Assembly (NCBI GenBank): GCA_026413225.1
Contig: CM048552.1
Span: 140,257,053-140,321,052 of the forward strand
Length of the DNA: 64,000 nucleotides
Origin: Otis tarda
Lineage: Eukaryota; Chordata; Aves; Otidiformes; Otididae
Direction of reading: 5' to 3'
Under the pieces are notes generated by a model. It saw only the letters and a list, made by a program, of their open reading frames with translations. It did no database searches and was not told the DNA's origin. Of the stretch, positions 12,003 through 24,917 are shown one piece after another (position 1 is the first letter of the stretch; each line of letters starts with the position of its first letter). The translations under genes were made by a program, and so were the position numbers.

Positions 12003-15000
12003 TTTATATATATGATAACAAATACCAACATTATAAACTGTGTGGTTTTCGGTATCTCTCATTGGACACAGATAGCTTTGTATACATTTTGTTCTATTAA
12101 TCATTTACAGAGAATACAGTTAACTGTGGAAGGATTATGGTGACTGAGGTGTTCTAACAATCTTTGCTTTTAATAGCCCTTAGAGAAAAACAGCAAGAGC
12201 ATTATTTATTTATTTGTGGTTTTAATTTTTGTTTGTTTCCTGAACTTGTACAAGAACAGCCAGATTGAGAGTAAACTGTGAAATGGGAAAAAGTAAATCA
12301 ATATTTATGCAAATAGCATGCTTATAATTTCCAAGCTTCAGGTAGATTGTTTAATGCAGTTGTGTAAAACCGAGCTCTCAGAAGTAAAGACTTGGGGTGC
12401 TCTGTCAGTCAGGAAGGCCCAGAAGAGCAGAAATAGGGTCTGAGGTTTTAGTAGTACAAAACTCATAAAATCCTAATCAAATTCTGAAGACAAAGAACGA
12501 AGTCTAACTCTGTTTATATTACTACGGCGTACTATGAATCTATTTGTTAAGACCTAGAGATCTCAATAAGAATGGGAAATATAACATCAAAGACTTTGGA
12601 AGTTGTTGAGTCATACTCATACAGTTAATTTGATTCTGAAGAATATAATAAGTCAAGAATAAAATGCTAAACAGAAGAAGATTTTCTTTTTTAGATCAGG
12701 ATTTAAACATAAAAATACATTTTATACCAAATATTTGAAACACTAATGAAACTTTTGATTTGAGCAGTAAAATTCAAGCAAATGAAACGTTTTCATAAGC
12801 TGGAAGAGCTATTTTCTATGCCTAAAGAATATGTGACTGACATAACATTCTTTCATCACAAAACTATGCTAAAAGCTGGAGTCACAACTTGTGACCATGC
12901 TCAGTGTGAAAGATTGTGAAACCCATCCATATTGAGAACAGTATGCTGAAAATGTGAGTTCTTTGTAGCTACATTACACTGTAATATTTCCCTTAAATAT
13001 TAGTCCTCTGATACTGCATAAAATTCACTATTAACTCAGCTGTAGGCTGGTTCTGATTAGGCAGCACCAAGCAGATACCACCTTTCTTTTCTCAGTCATT
13101 GTCCTGTGAACATCAAAGTGGAACATAATTTTATGATGAGCTGGGAGACTGCTGAAATCTAGGAAAGCAGATTTTCATTTTAAAGGGCAGAAGAGAATGA
13201 GAACACACATGGAGCAACTTTCGATCTATTCTAGGTTGGAATTGTATTATGAATTAAACCAAAGTTTAAACAAAAGTAAAAATGGGAAGAAACCGTTAAC
13301 ATTTTAAGCTGACATTTTCACCTTTCTGGCAGCAAAATAGGAGTCCTGCTTCATTAAACAGCATATCGTAAGACTCTTTCACTTACTTTTAATAGGCCTC
13401 ATGATATCATAGCTGAAGTCAGAGGTAAATAGACTCTGACAGAAAACTTTAAAATCTTGTTGAATTTTTATGACTCAGATCCCCTTCCAGAAACCCCACC
13501 CTTTTATCTCTAAACTCTTGGCCTCCCTAGATCCTATTTTCTTTTTTTTTTGGTTTTTTTTTTTGGTAATTATATCTATTTATCATACCTTGTAAACATA
13601 AAATATAATCTGCAGAAAACCTAAAAAGGAATGGAATAAATGAAAATATTTGTATCAAATTTGTATTTTAGTCAGAAACACAGAAATACAACTCTTCAGA
13701 AATAGTTGGGGTGAACTATGGGGTATATTCAAGAACTTACAGGCACAAAACTAGACATAAAATTGGTCCAAGTTTTATTTAGGGTATTTTGGTTTTGTTA
13801 TTTAATTATTCTTGTTTGTTCTTTTATTTTAGAATGTATTAAATAAAACACTCAAATAATTTATGGAAAAATCTTTATTTTCTGAAAATAAAACTGGAGT
13901 ACAATGTTTAATGTTCTGCCTAAGGCTGGAATGTATTTTTTTCCTGTGTTTATCTTTATATAAAAGAAATACAATGAGAATTTAAATCAACAAAACACTC
14001 ATGTGCACAACTAGCATGCTATGTGACTTAAGAGAGAGTTGTTATGAAAACCTAATGATAAAAGACAAAAACTAATCACGTACATGTATCTCAGTACTGA
14101 AACAGAAGCTGCCATGGCAGTTCACTGCCTCATGCTAAAAAGGATAAAGGGCAGTGCTAGAAGAAACATGTACTTCCTCCTTTCCTCTCTTTCATTTGAG
14201 GAGGAATTCCCTCCTCTGCTATACTTCCAAAAAAAAAAAAAAAAGAAGAAAGTTTTATTTTGCTATTTTAGAAACAGGGATAGTCTTCAATTTGCTGTGA
14301 CACTTTCTGAAAATTCATTTCACTTTAGAAAATGGAATCTTTCCTTCGAACTGAAAGCAACAGTTCACAAAACTGCGTTTGATTTACTAATATGATTTTT
14401 ATGTGTTTTCCTAGGTATAATCTGAAATAAATTTATTATATTTTGGAAATTCTAGGGAAACAGAGAAATCTATTGTCATCAGTGTCAATGTTCTCAGCAG
14501 CACTGATGGTCCTTTCCAGAGAAAGGACTTCTGACTCTTCTAACTGACACCTGCCAGGCCAAAAAAGGTTCCTTAGGTGCCTTGTTGGTGTGGTGAGCAC
14601 TAGTGGTTGGCCTAAAACTTATTAAATCTTAGTTCTCTTTTGTTTGTGTTAGTCAGTAATTAAATGCTTTATGTATTTAGCTGCGTATGTCCTGTTTGCG
14701 GAGTCTCTTTGCATCCTGCTAAAGACATTTGATCAAAAAAACCAAAGCCAAAACAGATCCTGCAATAATGCAACTAACATCTCTGGCTGGCTGTCATACA
14801 TGCTTATAAGTTGTCTGTAAATCCTCTTGTAGTCATAAGTAACGTGAAGTGCATCTCCAGGTGAGAGTTAAAAGTCAGGGCCTCAAGAAAAATTCTCTGA
14901 AACTCCCTGTATTTCATGTTCACTATGCATACAGTAATTTCAGAATATGCTTTTACATGCCTTAGGGTAGAGCAAGGACAAAGTTGTCTTCTATCTGTAT

Positions 15001-15007
15001 TTGCTTT
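12003..15007. other. AT-rich intergenic DNA, nothing recognised
   Basis: No gene or repeat family recognised. Contains T-rich runs at about 13541-13564 and an A run at 14229-14244. A 103-codon open stretch at 14084-14395 runs through the A run (Lys repeat) and is taken as chance. Confidence 0.55.
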
Positions 15008-15308
15008 TTCTATGATCAGGTTGCTCAGAGCCCCGTCCAACCAGACCTTGAATGTTTCCAGGGATGGGGCATCCACCACCTCTCTGGGCAACCTGTTCCA
15101 GTGTTTCACCACTCTCATTGTAAAAATTTTTTTCCTTTATATCCAGTCTGAATCTACCTCCCACTAGTTTAAAACCATTACCTCTCGTCCTACCACAACA
15201 GGCCCTACTAATGACTTTCTCCCTATATTTCTTATAAGCCCCCTTTAGGTACTGAAAGACTGCTATAAGGTCTCCCTGGAGCCTTCTCTTCTCCAGACTG
15301 ACTGACTA
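15008..15308 (-). mobile_element. CR1 LINE fragment lacking its 3' tail
   Basis: Matches CR1 from 'atcaggttgctcagagccccgtcc' through 'cctggagccttctcttctccag'. The final 70-80 bp of the element, including the tail repeat, is missing at the left edge, where only CTATG remains before 'atcagg'. The remnant ORF2 piece (minus strand, '[18 protein letters not shown]') is recognisable. Confidence 0.88.
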
Positions 15309-18300
15309 ACACAAAGTCTTTGGGGAGAAATGTCAGCCTGTGTGGTGGTCCCATAGGCCTTAAGAAAAATCTCACCCTCTGTGCAGAAATGCATTTAGAG
15401 AAAGAAGCATCTACACAAGAACTGTTTTGCAGCAACTATGACTGTAGAAGCACCCCAACAACTTATTAGCTGTTTGAACCATGTGGATCAGAACCAAAGT
15501 GTATGTACTTTTAAGAGTTGTCTTGCTTTTTTTCTGGATAACTCACTCAACATCGTTCTCTTTACATAATCTTCATACTATAAATTTGACATTAACATTT
15601 GTTCAACATGTAATCTCAGGCTATCTGGGATCATATAACCAGGAGAACTGGTCCCACCTCACAGGGGCTAGAACTTCAACAAAAAATTGCGAAGACAGTG
15701 GGATGTTTCCAGCTGTACTGCACAGGCTAATCTTAGAAGGAAATGTGTGATGTCAGTTTAAAGAGTTGTTTCCTTACAATAAATATTATAGAATATTTTT
15801 GATATGCAGAACAAAGGGGAAAGGAATGACTGAAATGAATTTCTTCTAAATTTTATAACCATATGCTTTCCTAATTCAGTTGCTTAGATAACATCTCTTA
15901 TTTTGTTGAATAGCTCATAATTAGTTAATGTCTTTATATAGTTTGTCTTCAAATGGTACATTAGTGCCTCTTTGTAAATTAAGAATTTCCTGAGTGTAAT
16001 TTCAGTGGAGATATATTCTTCTTTCTAAAGGAAGGATTTTCTGATGATGAATCATAAATTTTATTGTATTAGATCAGTGGGCTGGTTTAGCCTTTTCCTA
16101 TTATTGTCTCTATTATTAAAGGTCAAGGTTTATTTAGGAAGATATATAAAAATTCTAATATCATTTTAAATTTATTATAAACTATAGTACAGACCATTCT
16201 ACTGCACAGTCTATCACCATCTCCAATCCTTTCCAAATATGACTTACCCATGAGACAGGGCAACAGACAGTCTCCATTTCCTTTACATTATGCATATTCT
16301 TCTGCTGTTTTTATATACATTCTCTTTAGTTAACACAATAGTTTAAAGGAATGATGAGAGTGTGTTATGTACAATACCTGAATTTTTTACATTTCTTCCA
16401 GAAAGCATCTTTAAGTACTCTGTAAGTCACCTGGCTGCAAAATTCCCTAGTTATTCCTGAGGTAAAAATATTTTTATTAGAATGTATCAGGAGATCTGGC
16501 TTTACACATATATGAGTAGACACATTACATTAATTACAGTTTACAAGACTATTTTTACAGAGTAAGGACATCGCAAGTCATGACTTAATATACGCAAAAA
16601 TGACAGCCAACGATCTGTTACTGCTAACAATTTTATTTAAAATACAAAAAGAATTTAGATAAATTATCTCTTCAGCCTCCATTTTAAGCTCCTCTGTGTC
16701 ACATCCTCATGTCTTACTCAACTGTATGAATGACATGCATTCCTAACATTGCTCCAAGATATACCAGAAGCCTGTTGATCATGTTTTCCTCTCTGCTTCT
16801 AACTTAATATACTCACAACTATTTCCTATTTGCCAGTCTATTCATAGCAGGTAAAATCACAAAGGTTATCCACTTCAAGAGCTTTCTCTCCATAGACAGG
16901 TCCATGAAGTCCCATAGTACATCATTTACAAACTATACCATTAGACCAGTATATAAATTCACTGAGGATAATGCTTTCAAAATCTTTTTGGAGTGCCAGT
17001 GAAAGGCATAATGTATATCCAAATACTTAGGTATTATTAGTATTCTCTGAAAAATAATCCCATGGGTGGAACAGAAAATAGGAGGTAAGGATTCACTTTA
17101 ATTGATAAGACCCTGGAACTAGCAGTGTGAAATGGTAGGAAAACTGAAAGCTGGCAAAACTAATGTGGATGTTATGAGCTTGTTTCATGACCTAAGCACT
17201 GCCCATTGTCAGCAGAGTTCTATAGCCACTTCATATGTATTGCACATGCTTTTCTGCATGAGTGTTATTAATTCAAGGATGGAAAACAAATTAGCTGTTC
17301 CATCGTTAAGATACTCTCATATACTAAGTGTGGCATAGCCTGGACTTCAACTTGTAATTGGCTTTCCAGTGTTTCAGATGCTGGCCTTCTAAGCACTTAA
17401 CTGCAAGGTTATTTTCTGCTTCTTAGGTATTTTGTCCTTTTTTTTTTGGGTTGTGGTTGAACTGTTGAACTGACATTGATCTCTGAAAGTAAGAGATAGC
17501 CCAGGAATATTTTTACATCAGGGGACCTTTAGCTGTTAACATTGGAAGAGAAAACTGCTATTCAAAATACTGTTGTGGATTTTACTATTCAAAAAAATAA
17601 TTTAAAATTACTGTTACTTAATATCTGAGTTAACTACTATTCCCATGACTAATTTCTTGCAAATGCACACATAAATGCATCATAATAGACTGAAAAAAAA
17701 AATAGCTCTTAACTCAATACCCTCTCAGAAATAAAATCAAAGGATGGTAAACAAAACAGAAGGGAAGATATGTTTGTTCTCATAATTATGAAAAAGTGAC
17801 ACTGGAGCTCTTATCTCTTTTAAATGTTGCCTGTCTAAGGAACAGGAATATTTGAGGGGAAATAATGATGTAATAATAATAAAACCTGGGAATTAAAAAA
17901 AATCCCTATAATTAATACTTATATAATATAAGAAAGTATTTTAATATCCTAAGGATATTTAGAAAAATGTAAATTATCTGATTGACAATGCCAGACCTAA
18001 TGAAAAATTAGTGCTCAAGAGGAAAGACAATCAGCTGAAAAGACTTTTAGTTAGTTAAATTTACAATACTAGAAGAAAATCCATACAATTTATTTTTTAT
18101 CAATATAGTGGTTTGCAGGGGGTCAATATATGCAATTTCACTTTAACTTAAAAATAAACAACATATAATGGCAGAAATTAAATAATTAAAATATTTATTA
18201 GCTGATTCTCCAGAGATGGTGAGTTACTGAAACAGAAAGCACTTCAACAAAAGGCTTTTATGCCATTAGTTTGAATCAAGCCTTTATCACTTAAAATGAA

Positions 18301-21300
18301 TAAATGTAGGAATGAAAAATCCACTTTCTATATATCATCTGCATTCCCAAGGCTGAGATAAGAGTACCTATTACATAAGATTAAACCATTGCTTAAAAAA
18401 AAAAATGAAACTAAACAAAACTCTTCCAAAACATTAAAAAATCCCAGACATTAAATAAACTCCCAAAACCCCACAAACACCTGCCTTTCAGTACGATTGT
18501 CCATGTTTGCTTCCATTTCTTGTGAAGCTCAAAGCCTAAATGTTTCACTTTCAGAATTTACTGCCTAGACATTCTGTGATTTTTCTTGAGGCCCCTCCTT
18601 GACACCACTGCTAGGGCCATAATGGAGTTAAATTAAGGTCAGAGCTATTTTAGCTGAAAAAAATAACTTGCTGCTCAACTGAAACTGTATTAGAAGTAAA
18701 AAAGCAGAATTAGGGAATAAATTTTTAGCTATGTTAAATGTAGATCCTTATCTGTAAAGAAAAAAAATTGCAACTGTAAATATTTGTTTTATATGTGTAT
18801 GTATATATTTACATGTACAATCATATCTCTATGTAATATACAGAAACTGGGAAGATTTCAGTAAAATATTTGTAGAAAATGGTGATCTACCAAATGTCTC
18901 TTGAGAGATGCAGTCCAACATGTTATTTCACTCTTCATTGATTTGTTGTCTGTACTGAAAATAGGTTTCAAACAGTACTATCAGTGATGGAATTTGCTCT
19001 TTGATGAGCACGATGGGCCTTCTTTGGTATGTACGTGTTTTAAGGTGAAGATCAGTCTCATTCTGATCAGCCAGTGGTAGCTATAACAGAATGTTTCTTC
19101 TCTATGAATATGTTTGTCTACATTCCTAGAGGAGGACCTATATTTCTATATAGTGTGTCTCTACACAGATTTTGCAGCTGAGAAACTGTAACAGTATTAA
19201 TTCATCTATGTAGTTTTTTCCCCATTTAGGGAAGGTAGGTGCCCTATAGTTTTACTTGTTCTTAAAAATTTTGAGATAACCTTACATTTTACATTAAAAC
19301 GTGTACAAAAAAGGTTGTCCGACAGTCATTGAATGATTTTCTTAATACAAAACTGAGCACAAACTACATTCCAAGATTAGAATTTCAAGTATTGCTCTTT
19401 AATATATTACTTCTATATATAATCAATGAATTATCCTGTATTATGACTCCCATCAAAGCCAATTCCCCAAGCACAAGAAAATATATCAAAATATGTTCAT
19501 TCAGAAAGTGAAATTTTAAAATAATGAGTGAAATAATAGCTTTTGAAAATCAGCTATGATTTTGATAAAAAAGTTTTTCAACAGTTTATAACTTAGCTAT
19601 ATGAGGTCTAATGAACAGAGAAAATAACACAGCATTTAAAATTTTTACAGAATTAAAATTAGTCCATACTATAAAAAATTAACATCTTACAAATATCCAT
19701 AGACATATTACCATGTGTCTAAGGAAGTTAGACTGATTGAGTGGTTTCCAGTTCAAAGTGTGGTAAGATCCTTTGTCTTTTACAACTGGGTAAACTATAA
19801 GAAAGTTCATATCTACATATTGGTTTGGCCTGTTAGGATATTATTTTTAGCCTAAGGACAAAAAAAAAAGATTAAAACATAAGTGTGGTTTTTTTTCAAA
19901 AGTTCATGTAGTAATTTTATGGATTTTTTTTTAATGGAGAAAAACTATTTCTTTGGCCTAGGAATTATTTTCTAACCAATCTTCAAGGACCGGTGATCAG
20001 CGATGAATATTAGAATACTTCTTAGAAAACATGGAACAATTTTCTAAAATATTAAGGAAATACCTATCACTGTCAGCTTTCATTACAGTGTTATATAGCT
20101 CTCTTATATGTTTAGTAAATATATAGGAATTGTATATTGATCTGAGAGAAAGACAACCACCTATTTGTTCTAAGAGGTTAATGGGGATACGTGAGCGTGG
20201 GTAGGACACCATTTGTATTCCTCCACATTACTGGAATAATGTGGATCATCTACACCTTACATTTCATACCTTCTACTCAAGTAGAATTATAAAAAGTGTG
20301 AAGAAGAGTTGTAAGGTTGGTCAAAACATAGATTTATTGAAAGGAACAACTGAAAGGATTAAATTTCTTCAAATAAGAAAGCAGGTGATTAGTGTCAGGG
20401 ATCATAGAGGCGTGCATCCCATAAAATTGAAAGACAGCAATTGTTCAATACTTATTCCTATACTGAAATTGGGGACATCACAAGAAACTAAAATAAGGTA
20501 ATTTCAGAACCTGTGAATGAAATTATTTTTATGCAATATGTAGCTGAGCTGTGGAACGCTTGCTGTGGTAAGCTGTGAATACTAAACATCAGAATAAATT
20601 CAAAAGGAGATAGAAAAAAATAATGATCACTCATCTAGTTCAGGAAATTCTTGACGTGTAAACTGCTAAAGGTTAAGAGAATACAGTAGAGGAGCTACCT
20701 TTACTTCTTCTTCTCTTTACATTTTCCCTGACCTTTCACTACTAGCTACTACTGAAAACAAGATACTCATTGGATCCTTGGTCCATTGAGACTTTCCTTT
20801 CCTTAGCTTAATTAAAATCAATATAAATTCACTCTCTAGTCTGGATAAACTTCAGATCAGTTCCACAGTCTGTGAATAATAACTTTGTCTTTTTAGTAAT
20901 GATTAAATTTGTCTACATATGGACACAAAATTAATATTGAATTTATTCTGCATGATATGATCCCATTGGTAAATGTAAATTGCCTTCAACTGTCTTAATG
21001 TGTTTAGAGTTACACAGGATGTAACTGGCAGAAAAAGATACAGATGCTATACTTTGTAAGCTATATATTTTCCAGTAATAGTCATCACATTCATGATTTT
21101 CTACCAATATACTGCAGTAAGCAGTTCTGGCAGATACAAGAAGTGCTTTCGTGCTGTTGGTGTCCTAATGAAGTTTGCCAGACATATTTCTGTATGTCAG
21201 TCCTTTGACCAACTTCTCATGCTAGAAGATTTTGTTCCTCTTACATTTATGAATTAAGGCCATTAAAATTTGCTTTTATGTGTGTTCTAAAGAAAGTTGT

Positions 21301-21561
21301 ATTTAAATTCCAGGTACATTGAAAAATATTTAAGAAAAATATATCATATTAGGAGTGGACTAAGAGTTAAGGCTATGAACAAGAGGGGTGAGGAAAGAAC
21401 TACTCATGAAAACACAAAATTGACCATTGATCTCAAAGAAGACAGGAAAAAAATATTTTGAGATAAAAGGAAAGTTAAATAAAATGTAATCTTTCTTTAT
21501 CGAAGGTAGGTAAGGACAGGATAATCCAAATTATTTTATTAGATGATAACTACTTTTTTAC
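15309..21561. other. Long AT-rich intergenic stretch, nothing recognised
   Basis: About 6.2 kb with no recognisable gene, RNA or repeat family. Open stretches at 15481, 17132, 19329, 19997 and 20241 are under 90 codons and resemble no family known to me. Confidence 0.55.
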
Positions 21562-22112
21562 TGCCCTGGTTTTGTCTGGGATGGAGCTACTTTTCTTCAC
21601 AGCAGCTGCCATGTTTTGGAATTCGTATGAGGTTTAACATGTGAAGACTGCTGATAAAGAGATCAAAAACTTTTTGCAGCTTCCTAGATTTTGCTAATGT
21701 GCAGATGCAAGAAGCTGGGAGGGATACAGCCAGTACAGTTAACCCAAACTGATCAAAGGAAGTATTCTGTACCATAGACATCATAATAAATATCTAAGTG
21801 GAGGTTGGCTGGTGGGCCAATCTTGCTCTCTTTCTCTCTTTTTTTTGAGATCATTCTGAGATCACTCTTGGTTCCATTCCATGATCACTGCATGGGCTGT
21901 CTCAGTCATTGGGTTATTAGATGGAGAGAAATCGTGTGTTTGTATATTTTGCTGTCCTTATTATCCTTGTTGTTGTTGTTGTTGTTGTTATTTGCCTTTG
22001 CTGTTCTTACAAATTGTCTTTATCTTAACCTATGACTTTTCCTCACAGGGAGGGAGGGTGTAAGCAAGCATCTATGTGGTGCTTGGTTGCTGACTGGAGT
22101 TAAAACATGACA
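21562..22112 (+). mobile_element. Solo LTR (about 551 bp), first of an inverted pair
   Basis: Begins TGCCCTGGTTTTGTCTGGGA and ends GGAGTTAAAACATGACA. It shares the opening 'tgggat-gga', the internal 'gctgggagggatacagcc' and the closing 'ggtgcttggttgctg' blocks with the LTR at 4932-5486 and its neighbour at 22159. It contains a TTG microsatellite. Flanks TTTAC/CCTAC match only at the last three bases. There is no internal viral sequence. Confidence 0.78.
21966..21990 (+). repeat. (TTG)n microsatellite
   Basis: Seven to eight TTG/TGT units inside the LTR at 21562-22112. It encodes a spurious Cys or Leu run in open frames. Confidence 0.9.
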
Positions 22113-22158
22113 CCTACAAAGAATAAATATGGAAAATTTTAGAACTTACATGAACTAC

Positions 22159-22702
22159 TGTGAATTGACTCCAGTCAGTGGCTAAGCACCCACAAAGTCA
22201 GTCACTCACTTTCCCTCCTCCTTCAGTGGGAAAGGGTGAGAACAGGAAGAGCAAAAGTAAAAAAAAACCTTATTTCAGACAAGACAGTTTAATACATGAA
22301 GGAGAGAGGGGAGAAAAAAAAAGTGATAAAAGGCAATCAACTTAAAATCTCCCACAACAACATCGATATCCAGCCAGTCTGAGCAACGGCTACCTTGGAA
22401 AACAGCCTTGCCTACCCTAGTTGTTATTGCTGAACATGGCATGGCATGGCAATACCCCTTCGGCCAGTTCAAGTCAGTTGTCTTGGGTCAATTGCTTTGA
22501 CTGTGTTGCCTTCCAGCTTCTTGCCTACTCACTGTGGGGAGAGCAGAGAGAGAACCAGAGAAAGTCATGACTCTGTGCAAGCACTGCTCAACATTAGATG
22601 AAACAATGATGTCTTATCAACACTTAGTCACAAATCCAAATCATAGCATCCTAGGGGCTGCTATGAAAAAAAGTTAAATCCATCCCAGACAAACCCCAGC
22701 CA
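22159..22702 (-). mobile_element. Solo LTR (about 544 bp), second of an inverted pair
   Basis: Read on the minus strand it starts TGGCTGGGGTTTGTCTGGGA and ends TGGAGTCAATTCACA. The order of blocks equals that of the plus-strand LTR 46 bp to the left, but sequence divergence is clear, so this is not a recent duplication of it. The two 3' ends face each other. No clean target duplication was seen. Confidence 0.76.
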
Positions 22703-23425
22703 GACTCAGTACAACTATGGATCATAGGAAAATGTTATTTGAACTAGAAATTAAAGTTGAAGAAAGACTTTTCTCTGAGGAGATGAAAATGAATGATATT
22801 GAAGGACAGTGCCATATTGAAAGGAGATGGCTGATGGACAGGCCTTCAGAGGTAAATATGGTAACTACTCTTGTTGAGTAAACTAGCGATGATCTTGAAA
22901 CACTAAAGAAGATCTGTGAAACACCTTTGAAACCGAGAATGTACCCACAGGGAAGGAAAAGCAAAGCAAAGCAAGGCAAAGCAGAGCAAGGCCTAGAGAT
23001 CCAAATTACATTGCAGATTCAGAGAAATAACAATGGATTAAATGTGAAATCTTTAACATTAAAATACTAAAATACCTCAGTCAAGTTAATCTAGCAAAAT
23101 GGATTTCAGTTCATAATTGTAACAGCTAGGTAAACACAAGTAAGTGCAAGATATCTTTGTCTGATTTCCTACCCCTTCATTATCTATGCTGAAAAATTAC
23201 CAATGGAACCTGTATAAAAATTAGTAATAGTCTATCCATAGCCTGTAGATCTATCACGTTCTGAGGCAAGAAGGATGAAACACACAAAACATCCAAGTAC
23301 TTTTAAGAAGGCTTCTGTGAATTACAGTAAAAACTACATAATATTTTAATTTCAACATATGGGGAATAATAAATAATGGAAAGGCTTCTTCCAGAGCCCT
23401 ATTCTTATCTCTTACAAATAAACAT
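22703..23425. other. Intergenic DNA with a short GCAAA-rich patch
   Basis: No gene or repeat family recognised. A low-complexity patch of AGCAAAGCAAAGCAAGGCAA type lies at about 22959-22990. Confidence 0.55.
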
Positions 23426-24017
23426 AGAGAATCATAGAATAGTTTGGATTGGAAGGGACCTTTAAAGATCATCTAGTCAGGTTGCTCAGAGCCCTGTCCA
23501 ACCTGGCCTCGAATATTTCCAGGGATGGGGCATCTACCACCTCTCTGGAAAACTTGTTCCAGTGCTTCAACACCCTCATTATAAAAAAAAAAAATAAATT
23601 CCTGATATCCAGTCTGAATCTACCTCCTTCTATTTCAAAACCATTACCTATTGTCCTATCACAACAAGCCCAGCTAAAGAGTTTCTCCCCATCTTTCTTA
23701 AAACTTCTTTTAGATACTTGAAGATTGCTATAAGGTCTCCCTGGAGCCTTCTCTTCTCCAGGCTGAACAGCCCCCACTCTCTCAGCCTGTCCTCATAGAA
23801 CGGTGCTCTAGCCCTCTTACCATCTTCGAGGCCCTCGTCTGGACTTGCTCCAACATGACCACATCCTTCTTATGTTGGGAGCTCCAGAGCTGGACACAGT
23901 ACTCCAGGTGGGGTCTCACAAGAGGATAATAGAGGGGGAGAACCACCTCTCTTGACCTGCTGGCCACGCTTCTTTTGATGCAGCCCAAGATGCGGTTAGC
24001 TTTCTTGGCTGCAAGTG
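23426..24017 (-). mobile_element. CR1 LINE, host copy of a nest, segment 1 (3' end)
   Basis: Starts with the inverted CR1 tail (AGAATCATAGAATAG) and continues through the terminal ORF2 region to 'gctttcttggctgcaagtg'. It lacks about 45 bp of 3' UTR between 'gatcatctagt' and 'caggttgctcagag'. ORF2 remnants are visible (minus-strand pieces 23469-23777 and 23782-23988, with '[13 protein letters not shown]' and '[13 protein letters not shown]'). The element is interrupted at 24018 and resumes at 24886 and again at 26901. Confidence 0.93.
24013..24017. repeat. Target-site duplication AAGTG, left copy
   Basis: AAGTG immediately precedes the LTR's TGTCACATT end and is repeated at 24886-24890, so the inserted unit is delimited to the base. 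Confidence 0.9.
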
Positions 24018-24885
24018 TGTCACATTCCGATTTCGACGAGAGGAAGGCCCCCTTGCGTTCTAGCTGACCTCAGACGAGTCTGGGAGGCTAGGGGCGGCTA
24101 CACCAACCTCTCACACACCATAGTGTGGTTTTGTTAGTATTCTCGGGAACAGAGTTAAGACTCAAAATGGAGTCAAGTGCCAGGTAACTTTATTAACCCA
24201 ACAAGAAGTTTGTAAATGGAAGAGAAAGGAGAGAAAGGAAAGAGGGGAAAGAGTTTCGGTTGTAATAGCTACCATCACGGAGCTGCGGCGTCCCGACAGT
24301 TCAGTTCACTCGATGGGGGGACGATTCGTCCAGTGTTGGTCGTCTCAATGTCGGTTCCGTGGATGTCTATTCCGGCGGATGTGTATTCTGTTGAATGAAT
24401 GAAGTGAAGAGAAGAAGTAGTGTAGAAGTGTAGAAGTCTAAAAGTGTAGAAGTGTCGAAGAAGTGTCGAAGTGTTGAAGTGTTGAAGTGCAGAAGTGTTG
24501 AAGTCTCGAAGTAGTGTCTTCCGTTGAAAAAATGTTCCCCTTTTTATGTTGGTTGTTTTCATTGTAGTTCGGGAGCTGGTTTTCCTAGCCGCACCCATCA
24601 CCTGGCGGTGATATGCATGCCCATTACCGGGTGATCCATTGCCGGGTGATATGCATGCCCATTACCGGGTGATATGAGTGCCCATTAAAGGATTATATGT
24701 ATCTCTGGGCGCATGCCGGGGGGGAGGGCCGGGGGGAAGGTAGGGCTAGATTTCTCGGAACCAGCTCTGCATTCAGGTTCGAAAGATAACAGGAGTTGCC
24801 TTGCAAGATAACGGAAAGCCATTGCTCGGGTGGTGGTTTGCTGTTTCAATAATGTTGAGACAAATTTTTGACACAGTCTTTTACA
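24018..24885 (-). mobile_element. Solo LTR (868 bp) inserted in CR1
   Basis: Delimited exactly by AAGTG duplications and TG...CA ends. On the minus strand it starts TGTAAAAGACTGTGTC and ends GGAATGTGACA. The minus orientation is supported by a TATA-like CATAAAAAGG (about 24540-24550) and an AATAAA within GGTTAATAAAGTT (about 24190-24200) upstream of a GC-rich end. The upstream (U3) part holds a tandem repeat with GATATGCATGCCCATTACCGG units, and the region near 24410-24515 is rich in GAAGTGT heptamers. It has no viral genes. The family is not one of the other LTR types in this window; class is uncertain. Confidence 0.9.
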
Positions 24886-24890
24886 AAGTG
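24886..24890. repeat. Target-site duplication AAGTG, right copy
   Basis: Partner of 24013-24017. It rejoins the CR1 reading 'ctgcaag-tgcacattgcc'. Confidence 0.9.
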
Positions 24891-24917
24891 CACATTGCCT
24901 ACTCATGTTGAGCCTAC
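24886..24917 (-). mobile_element. CR1 LINE, host copy, segment 2 (short bridge)
   Basis: About 30 bp ('gcacattgcctactcatgttgagcc') continue the minus-strand CR1 after the LTR. The element is then interrupted again by a plus-strand CR1. Confidence 0.88.

Noticed and set aside
24275-24601. 108-codon open frame rich in Thr/Ser/Leu/Phe/His
   Set aside because: Produced by GAAGTGT-type repeats inside the solo LTR; no gene signature.
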